From Dichetophora obliterata (lineage: Eukaryota; Arthropoda; Insecta; Diptera; Sciomyzidae): a stretch of DNA of 64,000 nucleotides. The stretch covers positions 45,147,288-45,211,287 of the forward strand of contig OY986438.1 in NCBI GenBank assembly GCA_963920525.1, written 5' to 3'. Positions 9,366 to 21,133 of this stretch are shown here, piece by piece. Under the pieces are notes generated by a model, which ran no database searches, was not told the DNA's origin, and worked only from the letters and a program-made list of their open reading frames with translations. Positions within the stretch are counted from its first letter, which is position 1; the number at the start of each line of letters is the position of its first letter. The position numbers were made by a program, and so were the translations under genes.

Positions 9366-10382
9366 GGGGACGTCCATAAACTACGTTACCAATTTAGGGG
9401 GGGGGGGGAGGGGTTTTGAAATGCACTACGATAGGTAACGGTAGGGGGGGGAGCTGTTTAGATATTGTAACGTTACCAAAAATTAAAAAAATCTACGAAA
9501 AACCTCTAATTAATAACACAATAATTTCAAAAATTTTTAACCTTACATGTTTATGTTTGATCGTCTAAATTGATGGTTAACTTTTGTTTCAACGATTTCT
9601 TCCACCACCTTTTCCCTCGACACAGGAACCTTTTGGTATTCCTTCACCATCTCAGCACACGTCTGAAAAATTTGGGTCTTTGCTTTTGCGACAGGCTTTG
9701 ACGTTAAGGCCTGAATGTTCTTGATCAAAGGAGATACCGTATGACATGTACTGTCCTTCTCAGAAAGAAGAAATCGGTTCAAGGTCGTGTCCTACCTGCG
9801 GCTTGTATTTCGTTTTTAAAACTTCTATGAATTGCCATAAGTTTGTATTATATCGTTTACAATAAATCGGAATAAAAAATACTATTTTAATAAATCAATT
9901 TTCAGAAAGCATTTACACAAAAACACAGAACTTGGTGCAGCTCGGGTGCAGCCTTTAAGGGTACTCTGTCAAAGACCAGGTGAATTTCTTTGCGTTAGAA
10001 ATGAGGATTCACCTGAATGGGTCGACATAGAATCCGATGAAAAATTCTATTTTGAAGAATCCTCAACAAAGCTACTAGCTTCTTCTATCCCAGTGATTGA
10101 GAGCATCGAATCTTGGATCGCAGATGGAATAGCTTTTGCAGATGACATTAATTATTGATTTTTTTCCAATTGTTCCTTTAATGTATCAAGTCATACTAGT
10201 CACTAATACTAGTGAAAATTGTCAGAGCTAGTCAAAATATACAATCATTCGAATGAATTAATTTCATTTGTCACGTTACTTTAGGGGGGCGGAGGGGTTT
10301 TGTAAAGCACTACGAAAAGTAACGCAGGGGGAAGGGGGTAAAAAAAACCGGAAAACCAGTAACGTAGTTTATGCACGACCCC
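9366..10382. mobile_element. Second TTA-flanked inverted-repeat element
   Basis: The left end GGGGACGTCCATAAACTACG and the right end (reverse complement GGGGTCGTGCATAAACTACG) form a TIR of about 24 bp. TTA occurs at 9363-9365 and 10383-10385, consistent with PIF/Harbinger. The subterminal parts carry long G runs (about 9402-9420, 9446-9453, and 10279 onward). Two short open frames lie inside: 9543-9782 minus, 79 aa; and 9946-10158 plus, 70 aa, acidic, containing RPGEFLCVRNEDSPEW. I recognise neither; they may be scraps of the parent's genes. Length 1017 bp. Confidence 0.7.
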
Positions 10383-10385
10383 TTA

Positions 10386-10901
10386 TCCACACATTGCGAT
10401 CTGAGTATTCCTTTAATGCGGTTGCTGAATCCAATGATACATCAGTTTATTAACTGATATATTTAAGATATCATATATCAGTTTATATCTTAAATAATAT
10501 ATACAATATAGTACATATGATATTGTGTTAATAATATATTTATAATCTACAGTAAAAAATTTAAGTTTATATCTTGTACGCGGTAGAAATACTTGTAACG
10601 TTGATACATTGATTTCCACAATTTCATTGAATATGACTATTGCACAAACAAGCAAAAATGTTTCTCACCAAGTAAGAACATAGTGACAAGTTCAGTCGAT
10701 TCGAGTCGATTATTTTAGTTTACGGAAACACTTCGTCTATCGAATTCCTTCAAAAGTAGAATTGAAACAAGCGATACTAGTCACCGACTTTTCTCATTTT
10801 ATTACAGAGACAGTGCAAGTGAAAATGTCGTCACAATGACGTCAAAGTGAGAAAACCTGGTGCGAACTGCAGTGAAAAAAGTTACAGAATTGAGCTACTG
10901 A
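10386..10901. other. AT-rich DNA, nothing recognised
   Basis: Contains repeated ATATCA/TTAAGATAT words around 10450-10510 but no element ends or coding sequence that I can support. Confidence 0.4.
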
Positions 10902-12711
10902 AGTCATAAGCGTCCACAGGATTTGTTCTAGGGGGGGGGGGGAAAGGCAAAGGATTCTAGAATGAATATAAACAAAATGTAACCTATATAATTATATTTA
11001 CTACGATTTTTGGTACTAATTTTGTAAACATTATACGCACACTACAGCGGTTGACACACGCTTTTACACATAAGAAAATCTAATATATTTTAAAGATCGT
11101 GTAAAAATCTATTTCGTATCATGTTCGAAATATTTAAAAATTTTATTTAATTTTTTTTTCATGTAATATATTTCAGTAATATTTTGCTAAAGCAAATTTT
11201 CTTAATAGTTTAATAAATTGAATAATGTGAGGCATATATCTTTAAATGAAATTGCATTAATTGCTATTGAGCCCCCAGATTTTCAACTTTTAAAATAAGA
11301 ATACAACAATTTCCTAATATTAAACAATATTTTTTTGTTGCAAAACTGAAAAAAAACAAACTGCATTTTTAGGCCATTTTTAACTTTGAAAGCCTTTAAC
11401 TCCTAAACCTTTTCGAGCGGACTGAAATTGTTCAGATTTAGATTTAGGAGGTCAAAATCCATATCATTCGCAAAAATTAAAAATTTGAGTTGTCGCTATT
11501 CTTGAAATGTTCCCCGCATGCTAAGGGATATCTTTTTAACCGGATCTCACACTGCATTGACACCAATCTACTTTTTTCTTTTTCTAACATGAATCAGTTC
11601 TAGCAACGTGCAAGTTCCTACAATCGAGTACGGAAACATACCTATTATCTGAATGATTTAAAAAATGTATTTTTTTTTTATTCAAAACGTATGAATAAAT
11701 GAATAAAGAAGTGCATGTTTATTCAATTTGTTTTTGGTTTCATACATTTTCTTAACATATTCCAGAACCTCCCTGCAAGGATTATGATTATGAATCCTGG
11801 TTTAATATAAGCACGTGACTCGAAAAAAAGTCCAAAAAGTTCTAAAACTGGATGGGCTCCGCTAAATAACGTGAATTTTAAGAAGTAAAAAATAGTTGTT
11901 CCAAATCGACTTTCTTATTTAGGTTTATAACATAAAAAACTTTTGGCTATAATAAATTCTAATGTAAAATAGTAAAATGTAATGTAAAATTAGTCCTTGA
12001 TCCAAAATTGGCCTTTTTTAATAAATTTCTTATCTTTTTCTTTCGTTTTTGAATTAGAAGCTTTGCTCTCGCCTAGATCGCTGCAACTTTCTTAAATTTA
12101 AATGCTGCAGAATTGTTTGTCATTTAATTAAGTTTAGGAAAAATTTTAAAAAAATACAAATGAAATCATATTTATGATAGAAAAACGAGCCGACTTTTGG
12201 GAAAACATTAATTTTTATGTTAAATGTATTTACTTTGTCTTCTACTTGAATTAAATGCCCCTTGCTATCTGTTGCAACGAAGAATGATCTTCGACTAATA
12301 AGGGATACTATTCAAGGGATTAGGGTTAAGCTCAGCTTTATTTATAAATTAACCTAAAAAATTTATTTTTGTATTCTCTTGAAAATTAACATATGTCATA
12401 TGAAATAAAACAAGCCGTACATTACAAAAAATTCAAAATCGACTTTTTGACTGATTATGATACACCTTATCAAAATACACGTTTCGCAAAATGTTACACT
12501 TATACAACTTAAAACGACGTTTTTATTAACAAAATTCTCAAAGCCCTAAGTTTAAGCGCAACTTACAATTTAGAAAGCTTTTTGCTTCTCTCTTAAAATT
12601 TTTAAATTTAAAATTACGGCTTTTTTGATGTAAATAAAGATATATAAAAAATGTTCACCGCCTAGGGGGGGAGGGAATCGCTCCCTGTTTCCCCTGTGGA
12701 CGCCCATGACT
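10902..12711. mobile_element. Inverted-repeat element with GCGTCCACAGG ends
   Basis: Left AGTCATAAGCGTCCACAGG and right reverse complement AGTCATGGGCGTCCACAGG form a 19-bp TIR with two mismatches. Both ends are followed inward by G runs (10930-10943; 12664-12671 on the same strand). No transposase frame was found in the 1.8-kb interior. About 11440-11515 matches the repeat fragment at 6560-6650. The TSD is unclear (GA on each side at most). Confidence 0.6.
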
Positions 12712-13314
12712 GAAGTCTTTAAATATACATAAAAAATAGTACTGAGAGTGTACAACACTGTGAAGAATATGTTAACCAACAGTGTTGCCAACTCGTAAAC
12801 CACACGTGAAAATTTTTTAAATAAATAACATAGACCACTTTTACATTGGTCAAGTCCTGAAACAAATTTTTTCTGTTCTCTTTTGGACTTGACGAAAGCT
12901 TTTACATTTGGCATGAATTGCATTTAATTTCATGTCTTCCTTCTTTGGTTGTTTTCTATAAAACAAAAAACAAAAGTAAGCAAAAAAAAAAGGATGCAGT
13001 TTCGATAGTATCGTAAGTATAGACGTAGAATTCCTTTAAATACAGTAATAGACAGGTTCTTTAATTTATATCTTTCAGAACTATTTTAAAGCATTTAATT
13101 TAATTTTAATTTATCTTCTAAATAAAAATTATTGAAAAACAAATTACTTTTGTAAAATAATTTTTGCTTCGATATTTTTAGTGATGAATTTGTTGTGCTT
13201 GTTCATTTTCATGTTGGTTAAACTTAAATGTAATTCAAAGTTATGTTTAATAAATGGAAATAAATATTGTTGAAAAATATTAATTAATTAGTTTTCCTGT
13301 AGTAAATTTCCATA
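12712..13314. other. AT-rich DNA, nothing recognised
   Basis: No terminal repeats, RNA gene or coding exon seen. A minus-strand open frame reaching in from 12570 is dominated by low-complexity sequence and does not look like a protein. Confidence 0.4.
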
Positions 13315-13322
13315 TATGTATA

Positions 13323-14016
13323 TGGGCATTTCCAGAAAAAAGTCTACCGTGACCAAGAACTTAAAGCTTATTAAAAAATTTTTATTTTATGATATTAAGA
13401 GAAACATTTTAATTTTATTAATTTAAGAAATTTCTATATAATTTAATTAACCATGATGATCAAATCGTCTGCACTGTTTCACAAATGTAGTTTCCTTTTT
13501 CGTAAATGTTTCATATAATAAAAGTAAATGTTTCGTAAACTTTTTGTTTTAGTAAAAATGGAAGGCATTGGCTAAAAATAATAAAAAAATGGTTGACGCA
13601 AGATGAGGACAATATATTAAATTTGTTTGTTAATTACTAAATTACATAATTACTTTACTACCTAATTACTTAATCACCCAATTTAATTTTAAGGAAATTT
13701 TGTCGCATGGGTTATGTCGCGTGAGTTACGGCAAATATTTTTTGGAAACTCAATATATTTTTAAATAAGCAAAATCCATAGGTAAAGTGGGTTTATTATG
13801 AAACTTCACTGTTTTCCCATTATTTAAAAATTAAAAACAAAAACAAATTATTTTAAAATTCGCTGAGTTTTTACAATCTAAACATGCTTGTAAAACACAC
13901 TTTTTACAAACATACTTTTTTTGTCGCGTGAGTTACGCTCATATTTACCACTGCCATTCTTAATTTTTAAGCTTTAAGTCGTACGCATGTCGCGTGAGTT
14001 ATGATGGAAATGCCCA
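13323..14016. mobile_element. Non-autonomous element, TGGGCATTTCCA ends, 8-bp TSD
   Basis: Perfect 12-bp terminal repeats TGGGCATTTCCA and TGGAAATGCCCA are flanked by an exact 8-bp duplication TATGTATA (13315-13322; 14017-14024). The motif GTCGCGTGAGTTA occurs at about 13714, 13923 and 13987, with a variant GTCGCATGGGTTA at 13702. An 8-bp TSD fits hAT, P or Merlin; the ends are not a form I can assign. No coding sequence. Length 694 bp. Confidence 0.8.
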
Positions 14017-14415
14017 TATGTATATTTAAAAAGTAATTTAAAATTTAAATTTAAGTTAAAAAAATATATTTTTAATATGAAAACATATAATGCATAATAT
14101 AAATAATTCGAATTTATTAACAGCCCATTTCTAAACGATTTTTCCCGGGGAATTGGAAAAGTGAGTTTTCGTTTTTAAGATATCAGATAAAGATGTCGCT
14201 TTTTTTGTTTACACTCAATAATATTGACGGTTGATGAACAAATTGGCATTAAAAATTTCCAGGAAGTTTTTGAACCTTATCTTAGAAATGGAAACTCCCT
14301 TTTCCGATTGCCCGGGAGAAATCATTCAGAACTGGGCTGTATATGTATTTAAAAAATAAATAGAGTTTTCAAAGCACAACGCATGCACGCATGAGCAAAC
14401 CTGCGTAGTAGTAAT

Positions 14416-15261
14416 CAGAGCTGGGTATTTTGCGATTACAATTACTTTAAAATTACAATTAAAGTAATCGTAATATTTAAGAATTAACGATTGCGATTAC
14501 TGTAATTGTAATGTAAGAAAAGTATTATTACGATTACTGTAATCGGTATTCATGAAAATTACAATTACGATTACTGTATTTTTTCTATTACAATTACAGT
14601 AATCGTTATCAGTGCAATTAACAATTAAAATTCGTAATCATGTTTTTTGTAATTTAATTACTTACTATTTAAATTATATCACAAATAATGGCGTTTTTAA
14701 AAAAATGTGCATGTGAAAGTTATGTAATTTAAATATTGTCTAATTTTTCTCCTTACTAAAAAGCAAATACATTGCAATTTTATTCCAAAACTATTTTATT
14801 TTGAACAATACGTTTTTTCAATGATATAAATGAAAACGAACTCAATAATAAGGAATGTATAAATTGATAGGAGAAAAAAAATCTTTCTGAAATATTAAAA
14901 ATCAATATATGCCTTTAATAAGACTAATTTTTCGATTGAAAAATCAGAAAGAACGTGCCGCCGTGGATTATTCACTATTCCAGCAAGGCCCCACCACAAA
15001 TAAAGATTCCAAAAAGGATTGCGTTCTTTGTGAATTTCTTTATGAGAAATAAAGATTGGCAATTACAAAAAGAATGAGACTACATTAATTGTAATTAAAA
15101 ATATTTCGATTATGATTACTGTAATTGTAATTAAAAATATTTCGATTATGATTACAGTATTCGTCATCTTTATTTTTTTAAAACTATGATTATAATTTGT
15201 AATTGAAGTTGTTATTTATATGTAATCAATTACGTAAGTGATCGATTACATCCCAGCTCTG
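14416..15261. mobile_element. hAT-type MITE, CAGAGCTGGG ends
   Basis: CAGAGCTGGG at the left pairs with CCCAGCTCTG at the right. Flanks GTAGTAAT (14408-14415) and GTAGCAAT (15262-15269) form an 8-bp duplication with one mismatch, as expected for hAT. Both subterminal regions are packed with variants of GATTACAATTACTGTAAT. No transposase. Confidence 0.8.
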
Positions 15262-15365
15262 GTAGCAATACATGCTGCCTAGTATCCAAGCCCATTTCGT
15301 TATCGTATGCCTACCGCTTCCGCTGCTCTAAAAAGGCCTATAGAAGCACTTTTTTTAGGATGCAT

Positions 15366-15810
15366 GTTAACCCATTAACCGCGGCTCCTAAACGCTTTGT
15401 ACGATTTTTTTAAAATTAATGTGTTTGTCATTAATTTGTTCTAAATTGGCACAAATTCCTTCTGCAACGACAGCACAGTTTTATATAGGGAAATTTCTAT
15501 CAATAGTAGGTATGGTTGCTTTATTTTCTAAGAGAGCTTTTACATTTTTTTTAAAAATAAAATTTTTTACATATGATAAAACACAAATTTTCTGAAATTT
15601 AAACATAACCACTTTTGATTTGGAAAATGTAGAAGTTAACATAAAAATTTCTTGACACACTCCAAAAACAATTTAGAGCTCTAGGTTTTCTTAAAACAAC
15701 AAACAAAAAATGAAACACTTGGCTGTAACCAATCCTGAGATGTGATCAATTGTGCAGAAGCATTTCATGGGTAAAAAAATACCCAATCACGGTTAAAGGG
15801 TTACAAGTCT
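15366..15810. mobile_element. Repeat family E2, copy 1
   Basis: Ends with TTAACCCATTAACCGCGG on the left and ATCACGGTTAAAGGGTTA on the right, an imperfect terminal repeat. The reverse complement aligns along most of its length with 26523-27120, sharing for example CTCAGGATTGGT, GTGTCAAGAAATTTTTA and GCAGAAGGAATTTGTGCC. Non-coding. It also serves as the empty-site reference for the MITE at 26610. Confidence 0.6.
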
Positions 15811-15876
15811 TTCTTAACAGAAAAATATTACAGGCGGAAAACTGCAAGCATTGTAAACATTAACTTAAAATCAAAT

Positions 15877-15955
15877 TTGGCCATGAGCATCTCCTGATTT
15901 GAACCCGCGTCCTCTCGTGCACTAGTCTAACACCTTATCCACTCGTCTATCGCAG
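15877..15955 (-). repeat. tRNA-like sequence (SINE head)
   Basis: On the minus strand it has an A-box-like GACGAGTGGATAAGG and a B-box-like GGTTCAAATCA at the right spacing, as in a tRNA-derived SINE promoter. The acceptor stem does not close, so it is not a functional tRNA gene. Confidence 0.5.
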
Positions 15956-16006
15956 TTGTTAACAAAGTTTCGCTTATTTTGCATCTGTATGAATGCAAGT
16001 AAGCTT

Positions 16007-16040
16007 TCGGGAACGTGGGTTCAAGACCCAGCTCGGCCAA
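16007..16040 (+). repeat. tRNA T-arm-like sequence, opposite orientation
   Basis: GTGGGTTCAAGACCCAG resembles a T-arm with B box and is followed by CTCGGCCAAAA. With the block at 15877 (TTGGCC... on the other strand) it forms an inverted pair about 160 bp across. Confidence 0.4.
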
Positions 16041-16094
16041 AAAAAAAGTTTTTTTTGTTATTTTTTAAAATTAACTACATTGTTCTGTACCACA

Positions 16095-16180
16095 AAAAAG
16101 CACACTAACGATGAGAAAGACACGAGAAGCAATACAATTTTATATGGAAAAAAGTATTGCTTCTCGTGGCTTTTTTGATT
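16095..16180. repeat. Hairpin repeat, copy 1 (imperfect)
   Basis: CACGAGAAGCAATA (16121-16134) pairs with TATTGCTTCTCGTG (16155-16168) around a 20-nt loop, with weaker pairing beyond. The flank CAAAAAAGCACACTAACGA matches the reverse complement of the flank of the perfect copy at 45450-45523, so this is a dispersed family. Confidence 0.55.
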
Positions 16181-16199
16181 TTATATTTATTTATTTTTT

Positions 16200-16560
16200 A
16201 TTTTTTTAAAAGATCAAGGAACCAAGGCATGCGTCCTATACATACAAAGTTTGATCTTTGACCTGAAAGGAAAGGGATAGTTTATTAGGGGAAGAATTTA
16301 TTGGAACCATACGTGAATTATCGATCAGGCGGAACAAACGTGAAAGACAATTTGAATCGCTTAAAACCGAGGCTAGTGTTATGCCTTAACCTCGGCAAGC
16401 AATTTCCACATTTTCCACAATTTATTTGTGGATTTTTTGTTTCAATAATTCTCAAATGTAGTAAAGAACAAAAAAAGCGAAAAATAACCATGCCCGGATT
16501 CGCACTTCTGAGTTGATAGTCTAGCGCACTCTTCACTAGGCTACAAAGGCCGACAAAGGT
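16200..16560 (-). mobile_element. SINE copy S2
   Basis: The longest uninterrupted copy of the SINE at 277/5131 and 35891. It has a T-rich run at 16187-16206 (A-rich tail on the minus strand), the GC hairpin CCGAGG...CCTCGG near 16370-16395, the TTTTCCACAA segment, and a decayed tRNA-like head at about 16486-16556 that shares TTGATAGTCTAGCGCACTCT with 36047-36066. Part of the B box is deleted. Confidence 0.6.
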
Positions 16561-16576
16561 CGTCATATGACTATAT

Positions 16577-16825
16577 ATCTGTGTCGATAAGCAATAATCG
16601 CTAAGTCCACTTAAAACAGAATTGAGTTATTGTTTTAGCTGTGTTCCACGCATATAGTACAATAAACACACAAAATCTGGAGCTCCTAGCATGACCCTAG
16701 CCAAAGTTATGATACAAAAACTAAAGACCCTTTCATATAACTTGTATGGCGATTGAAAACTTTGAAGAAACATTTCTCGAAACTTTGAAATCAGACTTAA
16801 GCTGTTATTGCTAATCGACACAGAT
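16577..16825. mobile_element. MITE family M, copy 1
   Basis: The end ATCTGTGTCGATAAGCAATA pairs with TGCTAATCGACACAGAT. The interior shares AAAGTTATGA and AAGACCCTTTCATATAACTT with copies at 23056 and 51711. About 250 bp, non-coding, TA-rich flanks; probably a Tc1/mariner-type MITE. Confidence 0.65.
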
Positions 16826-19489
16826 TTATTTAGATTTGCTTAAATATAATGGAGTTTATTAAATAATGAATTTTTAAATTTTGAAACCGAAAATTTAAAG
16901 ATTTTAATTTTAATGACATAAGCGAAGAACCAAACGACCAACACATGAATCACTATAAAAAATAGAAAAATCTTTTACCATCTTTCATAGAAATTGTTCC
17001 GCTAACCCACCATTGCTCTAACAATAACTGCATAAATTAAAAAAAAAAAAACAAGCAGATAGCTTGACCAATTTTGGGCTCATATAAAATTCAGTTAAAA
17101 AAAAAATCAAGAAACAGGAAATAAGCAGCTATGAATGGATACGAACTTGGCTATATTTCAAGGATACAAATTGAATGACTTCGTTCTACTCGTTTGTTGT
17201 TTTTATTGCATAAGAATTTCAGCAAAACATAGTTGGCACAATAAACCATGACTCATCAACAACATAAGATGGTGATGATAAAAAGAAAGAAAAAAGAGAA
17301 ACAACAAAACGAAAATTCCTAAGCAGCTAGCTCACGTGTTTATTTCTTGTGTGTTTTACGAAAAAGTTCTATAAATTTTATTTATAGAATAACTTCAATA
17401 AATCAAAATGCTGTTGGGATTCTAACCCAAAAAATATTGCTTTTAACTGTTGTTCCTTTGGATATTCTATTGGGATCTACTTGATGACTTATCATCTTCC
17501 TTTTGTTTCAACTTTAACACATATTTTTTGGCAACATTTTGTTATTAATGAAGAATCTATTTCGAAAGCCTTTTTTAAAGCAAACAAAAATTAAATTTGA
17601 AAATGTTAAAAAACTAATTTTACAAATAGTAAAAAGAACTAAGAATTTCTTTCAAACTTGCATTTGGAACTAATAAACTTGAACCACTCATAAAATGATA
17701 ATTTAATTATGATCAGCAACTACTTCTTTCAATACTCAACTTATAAAATCTAGTCTAAATAATATAATAAAACGACTTATAAAATGCCATTTTTACTCGA
17801 ACAGGTAGAAAAGCACAAAAGCAGCTCCATTAAAAACAATAAAATAAAAACTACAAAGTCAGCAACACGGCAGCGATCAACTTGCTAAATATCCGTTGTT
17901 GTATTTTTAACACTTTGGTTGATTTAATCAACGACCAACCAGTCGGTAGTCAGCCTGATGAATATTAATTATATTATAAAGTTTTTTCTATTTCTGTTTT
18001 CTTTTTTTTTTGCTTGAAGCGAAATAGACCCTGCGATTGAACTTGTTTCATGGACAAATGCGATGAAAAACAAGTTTTTGTTTGTTTTTTTTATTAGTTC
18101 TGCTCAATTAGTTTGAATGATTAATAACTAAGTGTTGCCATGGTTAAAATTTTAGTGAATATCAAAAATAATCAAACATTTTTAATTGAGATTAGAAGAA
18201 ACACACAATTTAATTAAAATAAAAATAATGAAATTCTTTTGTTCTCTGTTTGAAATACTTTGGGATTCAACAGCTAATATCCAATTACAGATAAGCATTT
18301 AATTATAAAGAAAATATTTTTGACTTCGCGAAAGATCAGCGATATGTAAGGTGGCAAAGGCAGCTTTACTTTTTGAAAAGATATATTTATTTGGTTTTTC
18401 TTCTACTCAAAAAATCAAAGTAGCTCGATTTTCCTTTCAATTAAAGGTACTCAAAATATCACATCAACTGACTGCACGAAATTTCAATGAAACAACAAAA
18501 ATTCAAATTTATTAAATTTCAACAAGAAAAGTTTAATGAACTTGCTTGATTGTTTGCTCAGCCTTTAAAATGATTGATGTTTTGATCTTTAAGTGGCAAT
18601 TGGCTATCAATGTAATAAAATTATTTACTTTGCTTCCAAAAGTACTTTCACGAAACTTAACTTGTAATAACAATTAAATTTAAGAAAGAAATACCTATTT
18701 TAAGGTTTCACTAAAAGAAACAAATTCCATGATTTAAGATACAAATCAATTACACGTTGCAACAAAGTGATAAAAAAACCAAAAAACTTGGCTTATGTCA
18801 TAGTGAAGGTTGTTAACCTGGTAGAACATAAGATAACTACATACTTGGTTTTTTAAGTCCACCCTCAAATTTGATGTATATCCAGAAAACCGATTTTTGT
18901 TAGGTGCGTGCCGATTTAATTGCATAACTCTGCTGTTTTTGAATACATTTCTAAAAATGCTTTCTAAAAGAAGAAAAGCAGACCTATACTCTACGGCATA
19001 TAAAACTTTCTTGTGTCTAAAGAATTGGAAAAGTTACAGATGAAAACAAGCAATTTCAAATTTTTCTTTTTAATTTTTCAACTTTGACCTTGATTTTTTG
19101 AATATTTTTCTTTAAAAACGACTTAAATATACTCACCTACCCTAACAAAAAAATACATTTTAACATTAGTAAGTGATCATACGCTTTAGGGCAAAGTGCA
19201 TCACACTATACCTCAGTAAAATAATTATATGTGCAACTTTTCAAATGAAATTCTAAGCAAACATAACTTCATTTGTTTTCATATTATTTTTTTATTGAAA
19301 TAGTTTCAAGGACTTATATGTAAAACAAGATATAGCTTAGTTAAGAAACTTGTTGTTAATAAAAAAATTATAATGTACTTAAAAAGTTCATAGAAAATAT
19401 TTGTATGTGCAAAGCTTATTTTTATTGATTTTATGGAATAAAATAGAAATATATTTAGATTTTATAAAAGAATATGTCTTCCTTTCTTA
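16826..19489. other. Long AT-rich stretch without recognised features
   Basis: About 2.7 kb with no open frame worth reporting, no clear terminal repeats and no tRNA-like sequence. If the exon at 8139 is real, this is plain intron. Confidence 0.45.
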
Positions 19490-19491
19490 TA

Positions 19492-21131
19492 CTGTCAGCA
19501 AAAAAAAAAGTTGTACACTAACTGAATTCAGACAAATTGAAAAACAATGTGAAAAGTATGAAGTGAGTGTACATTTATTATATATAATATAAAAGCTTGA
19601 GATCCATTCTATAACATGTATTAAAAATTATTTCCGTCTCATTTATACTTCTCGAAAAACATAACAAAAGCAAAAATATTAAAATTTCACTAAGCAAAAA
19701 AAAACTTGTACACTAAGAAAAAACTTAAAAATATTCAAGTAAATACGAAATTTTATGATTTATTAATATTTTGTATGGTGGCCTTTGGCGTTTTTTACAG
19801 CTAGGAGCCTATTTGGCATCGAGTGGACCAGATTTTTCGTCACTTCTTCAGGAATTGAATCCCATATTTCCATCAAGGCTTTTTTAAGAGTTTCTTTGCT
19901 AGAAATATGATAGTCCTTTAATTTTGTTTTCATAAATGCCTAGAGATGCTCAATTGGATTTAAGTCCGGGCTCTGTGGAGGGTGGGGAAGCACTTTTTTA
20001 GTGTTATAGAGCAATATGGGCCGAGTGCTTTGGATCATTGTCTTGGACAAACACAAATCCATTCTCCAACCCCATTTTTTGGGCGGATTGTGCCAAATTA
20101 TTCTTTAAAATATTTAAATAGTCTGTTTTGTTCATGTTTCCTTCAACAAATACGAGATTTCCAACGCCATTTGCACCCATTGCACCCCAGACCATCACAT
20201 TACCACCTCCGTGTTGAACCGTATGCGTAGCATTACGCTGATTTAAAGCTTCTCCTTTATTTCTCCATACGTAACATCGTCCGTCAGAGGTAAATAAATT
20301 ATATTTGGACTCATCGGTAAACATAACTTTATCCCAGAATATATTGTCTTTGTCTAAAAACTGATTAGCATAGTCCAAGCGCTTTTTAACATTTGCTTTA
20401 GAGAGAAGTGGTTTTTTTCTAAGTGCGTGTGCATGTAGTCCTTCCGAATGCAGGAAATTTCTTATGGTTTGTGGAGTGACATCAACAATATTGCTACTTT
20501 TAAGCTCTTTTGCGATCTGAACGGCGGAAACTTTTGAATCTTTTTTAACAAATTTGACTATTTTCCGTTTAATTTGGGGAGTATTAATCTTCTTAGGGCG
20601 TCCACTTCCACAGGGTCTTTCAAAAGTCTTATTTTTTTCAAATGTTTTTATTACATACTGAACCGTAGTGTGGGGTTTTTTAACTATTTTCCCAATATCT
20701 CGCACTGAGTTTTTTTCATTCCGTAGTTTTATGATAAGTTCTTTTAAATCTTTTGAAATCTGTTTTCTAGCCATCTTTTAACACTTAACGAATATAGAAT
20801 GCTGCGATCAGTTTGAAAAACAAAACTCCAATAACTTTACATACAAAGTTATCAATATTCGCTTTTACATTTTATAACGGGACTCTTTTTCATAACGAAA
20901 GAGACAAGTGTACAAGTTTTTTTTTTGCTGAGTGAAATTGGCATATTTTTGTTTTTGTTATTTTCTCTCTTGGAATAGAGACAATTGGAAGATAATTTGT
21001 ATTTAATGTTACAGTATGCGTTTCAAGCTTTACTTTGATATATAGTAAGTATATATTTACTCTATACTTTTTACAGTTTATCTCAATTAATTTGATTTCG
21101 GTTAGTGTACAACTTTTTTTTTTGCTGACTG
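19492..21131. mobile_element. Tc1-like transposon with long IR/DR ends
   Basis: Outer ends CTGTCAGCAAAAAAAAAAG and, reversed, CAGTCAGCAAAAAAAAAAAG are flanked by TA on both sides (19490-19491; 21132-21133). The arms stay homologous in inverted orientation for about 230 bp. Each arm holds a second, inner copy of the motif, CACTNAGCAAAAAAAAACTTG (19688 and, reversed, 20934). Two directly repeated binding sites per long inverted arm is the IR/DR layout known from Sleeping Beauty-type Tc1 elements. Total length 1640 bp, holding one broken transposase gene. Confidence 0.85.
19763..20774 (-). pseudogene. Tc1-like transposase (DD34E), inactivated
   Basis: Opens with MARKQISKDLKELIIKLRNE and a paired helix-turn-helix region (residues about 1-110, including the GRPKK hook). 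The DDE domain follows: first Asp in FTDESKY, second Asp in VQDNDPKHSA. At 20004 the frame ends after HIAL. One base later the alternative frame resumes with SPDLNPIEHL, containing the catalytic Glu, then an in-frame TAG where Trp is expected, and runs to the natural end GHHTKY. It therefore has one frameshift and at least one nonsense change. About 340 codons in all, the usual Tc1 length. The protein would excise and insert the element at TA sites. Confidence 0.85.
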
Positions 21132-21133
21132 TA

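Noticed and set aside
12570..12923. 117-residue minus-strand frame
   Set aside because: Crosses the end of the GCGTCCACAGG element; no domain recognised and composition looks like translated AT-rich DNA.
20004..20230. 82-residue + strand frame
   Set aside because: Shadow of the minus-strand Tc1 transposase.
19688..20934. A separate Tc1 element nested inside another
   Set aside because: The sequences between inner and outer motifs match each other in inverted orientation, so this is one element with IR/DR ends.
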